Below are positions 5,711 to 6,008 of a DNA stretch of 6,008 nucleotides, piece after piece (the first letter of the stretch is position 1; each line of letters begins with the position of its first letter). The translations under genes and the position numbers were made by a program. The stretch is from Planctomycetota bacterium (GTDB lineage Bacteria; Planctomycetota; UBA11346), in the NCBI GenBank assembly GCA_007131555.1, contig SLQH01000129.1, positions 1-6,008 of the forward strand. The letters run 5' to 3'. The notes beneath the pieces are model-generated. The model searched no databases. It was given only the letters and a program-made list of their open reading frames with translations, and was not told where the DNA came from.

Positions 5711-6008
5711 TCACCAGGCATTGACCTTGTCGGGGTCGATGTTCATCAGGAACTCGATATTGCTCTTGAATCGCCCCAGCTTGCCCTTGAGGAACTCGAT
5801 GGCGTCCTGAGGGCTGCGCTCGGCCAGGAACTTGCGCAGGGCCCAGAGGCGACGCATCTCGTCGGGGTCCTTTATCAGCAGGTCGTCCTTGCGGGTGCCG
5901 GAGGTGGTGACATCGACGGCCGGGAACACCCGACGGTTGGCCAGGCGCCGGTCGAGGACCAGTTCCATGTTGCCGGTGCCCTTGAACTCCTCGAAGATCA
6001 CCGTGTCC
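5711..6008 (-). CDS. rho: Transcription termination factor Rho, C-terminal part (partial)
   Basis: The last 98 codons of the gene for Rho, the hexameric RNA-dependent ATPase/helicase that ends transcription; the 5' part is beyond the right edge. The visible protein begins DTVIFEEFKGTGNMEL, which aligns with the end of the Rho motor domain, then gives NRRVFPAVD and SGTRKDDLL, where the Arg of SGTR corresponds to the E. coli arginine finger Arg366. The remaining helices WALRKFLAERSPQDAIEFLKGKLGRFKSNIEFL match the normal C-terminus, and the tail NIDPDKVNAW is a few residues beyond the core. The stop is TGA at 5713-5711. No intrinsic terminator is obvious in the 113 bp before glgC. The assignment is secure, but nothing can be said of the N-terminal RNA-binding domain. 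Confidence 0.97.
   Translation of the reverse strand, partial: DTVIFEEFKGTGNMELVLDRRLANRRVFPAVDVTTSGTRKDDLLIKDPDEMRRLWALRKFLAERSPQDAIEFLKGKLGRFKSNIEFLMNIDPDKVNAW

Overview
The window comes from a GC-rich bacterium. The Rho factor, the haem-type ABC ATPase and a bacterial GlgC fit a Gram-negative, but nothing here fixes the phylum or genus. It holds six genes. Five run leftward on the minus strand in the order rho (C-terminal part only, entering from the right edge), glgC, a Rho_N + DUF4912 protein, a GH57 alpha-1,4-glucan branching enzyme and a two-domain GNAT acetyltransferase. The sixth, a haem-type ABC ATPase (hmuV-like), runs rightward from the left edge and meets the acetyltransferase tail to tail with a 20-bp overlap.

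The core is a glycogen (alpha-glucan) synthesis locus. GlgC makes ADP-glucose, and the GH57 enzyme branches the growing alpha-1,4-glucan. No glycogen synthase (GlgA) or phosphorylase is in the window, so elongation and breakdown must be encoded elsewhere. The DUF4912 protein sits directly upstream of the branching enzyme, a recurrent pairing, and its function is not known. It begins with a short Rho_N/SAP-like helical domain of the kind also found at the N-terminus of Rho. The acetyltransferase starts in a GTGA overlap with the branching-enzyme stop codon, so it belongs to the same transcript and is probably translationally coupled.

Region by region: 1-858 hmuV-like gene; 839-1705 GNAT; 1702-3294 GH57; 3295-3366 a short leader with a strong hairpin and two tiny overlapping reading frames; 3367-4143 Rho_N-DUF4912; 4144-4343 a 200-bp intergenic region with two small dyads; 4344-5597 glgC; 5598-5710 a 113-bp region with a plausible sigma-70-like promoter and three copies of an AGTCG(G/T)T motif; 5711-6008 the rho 3' end.

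The points most worth a second look are the uncharacterised Rho_N-DUF4912 protein, the hairpin/mini-ORF leader before the branching enzyme, the repeated motif around the glgC promoter, and the coupled two-domain acetyltransferase. No mobile element, CRISPR array, tRNA or rRNA was seen.
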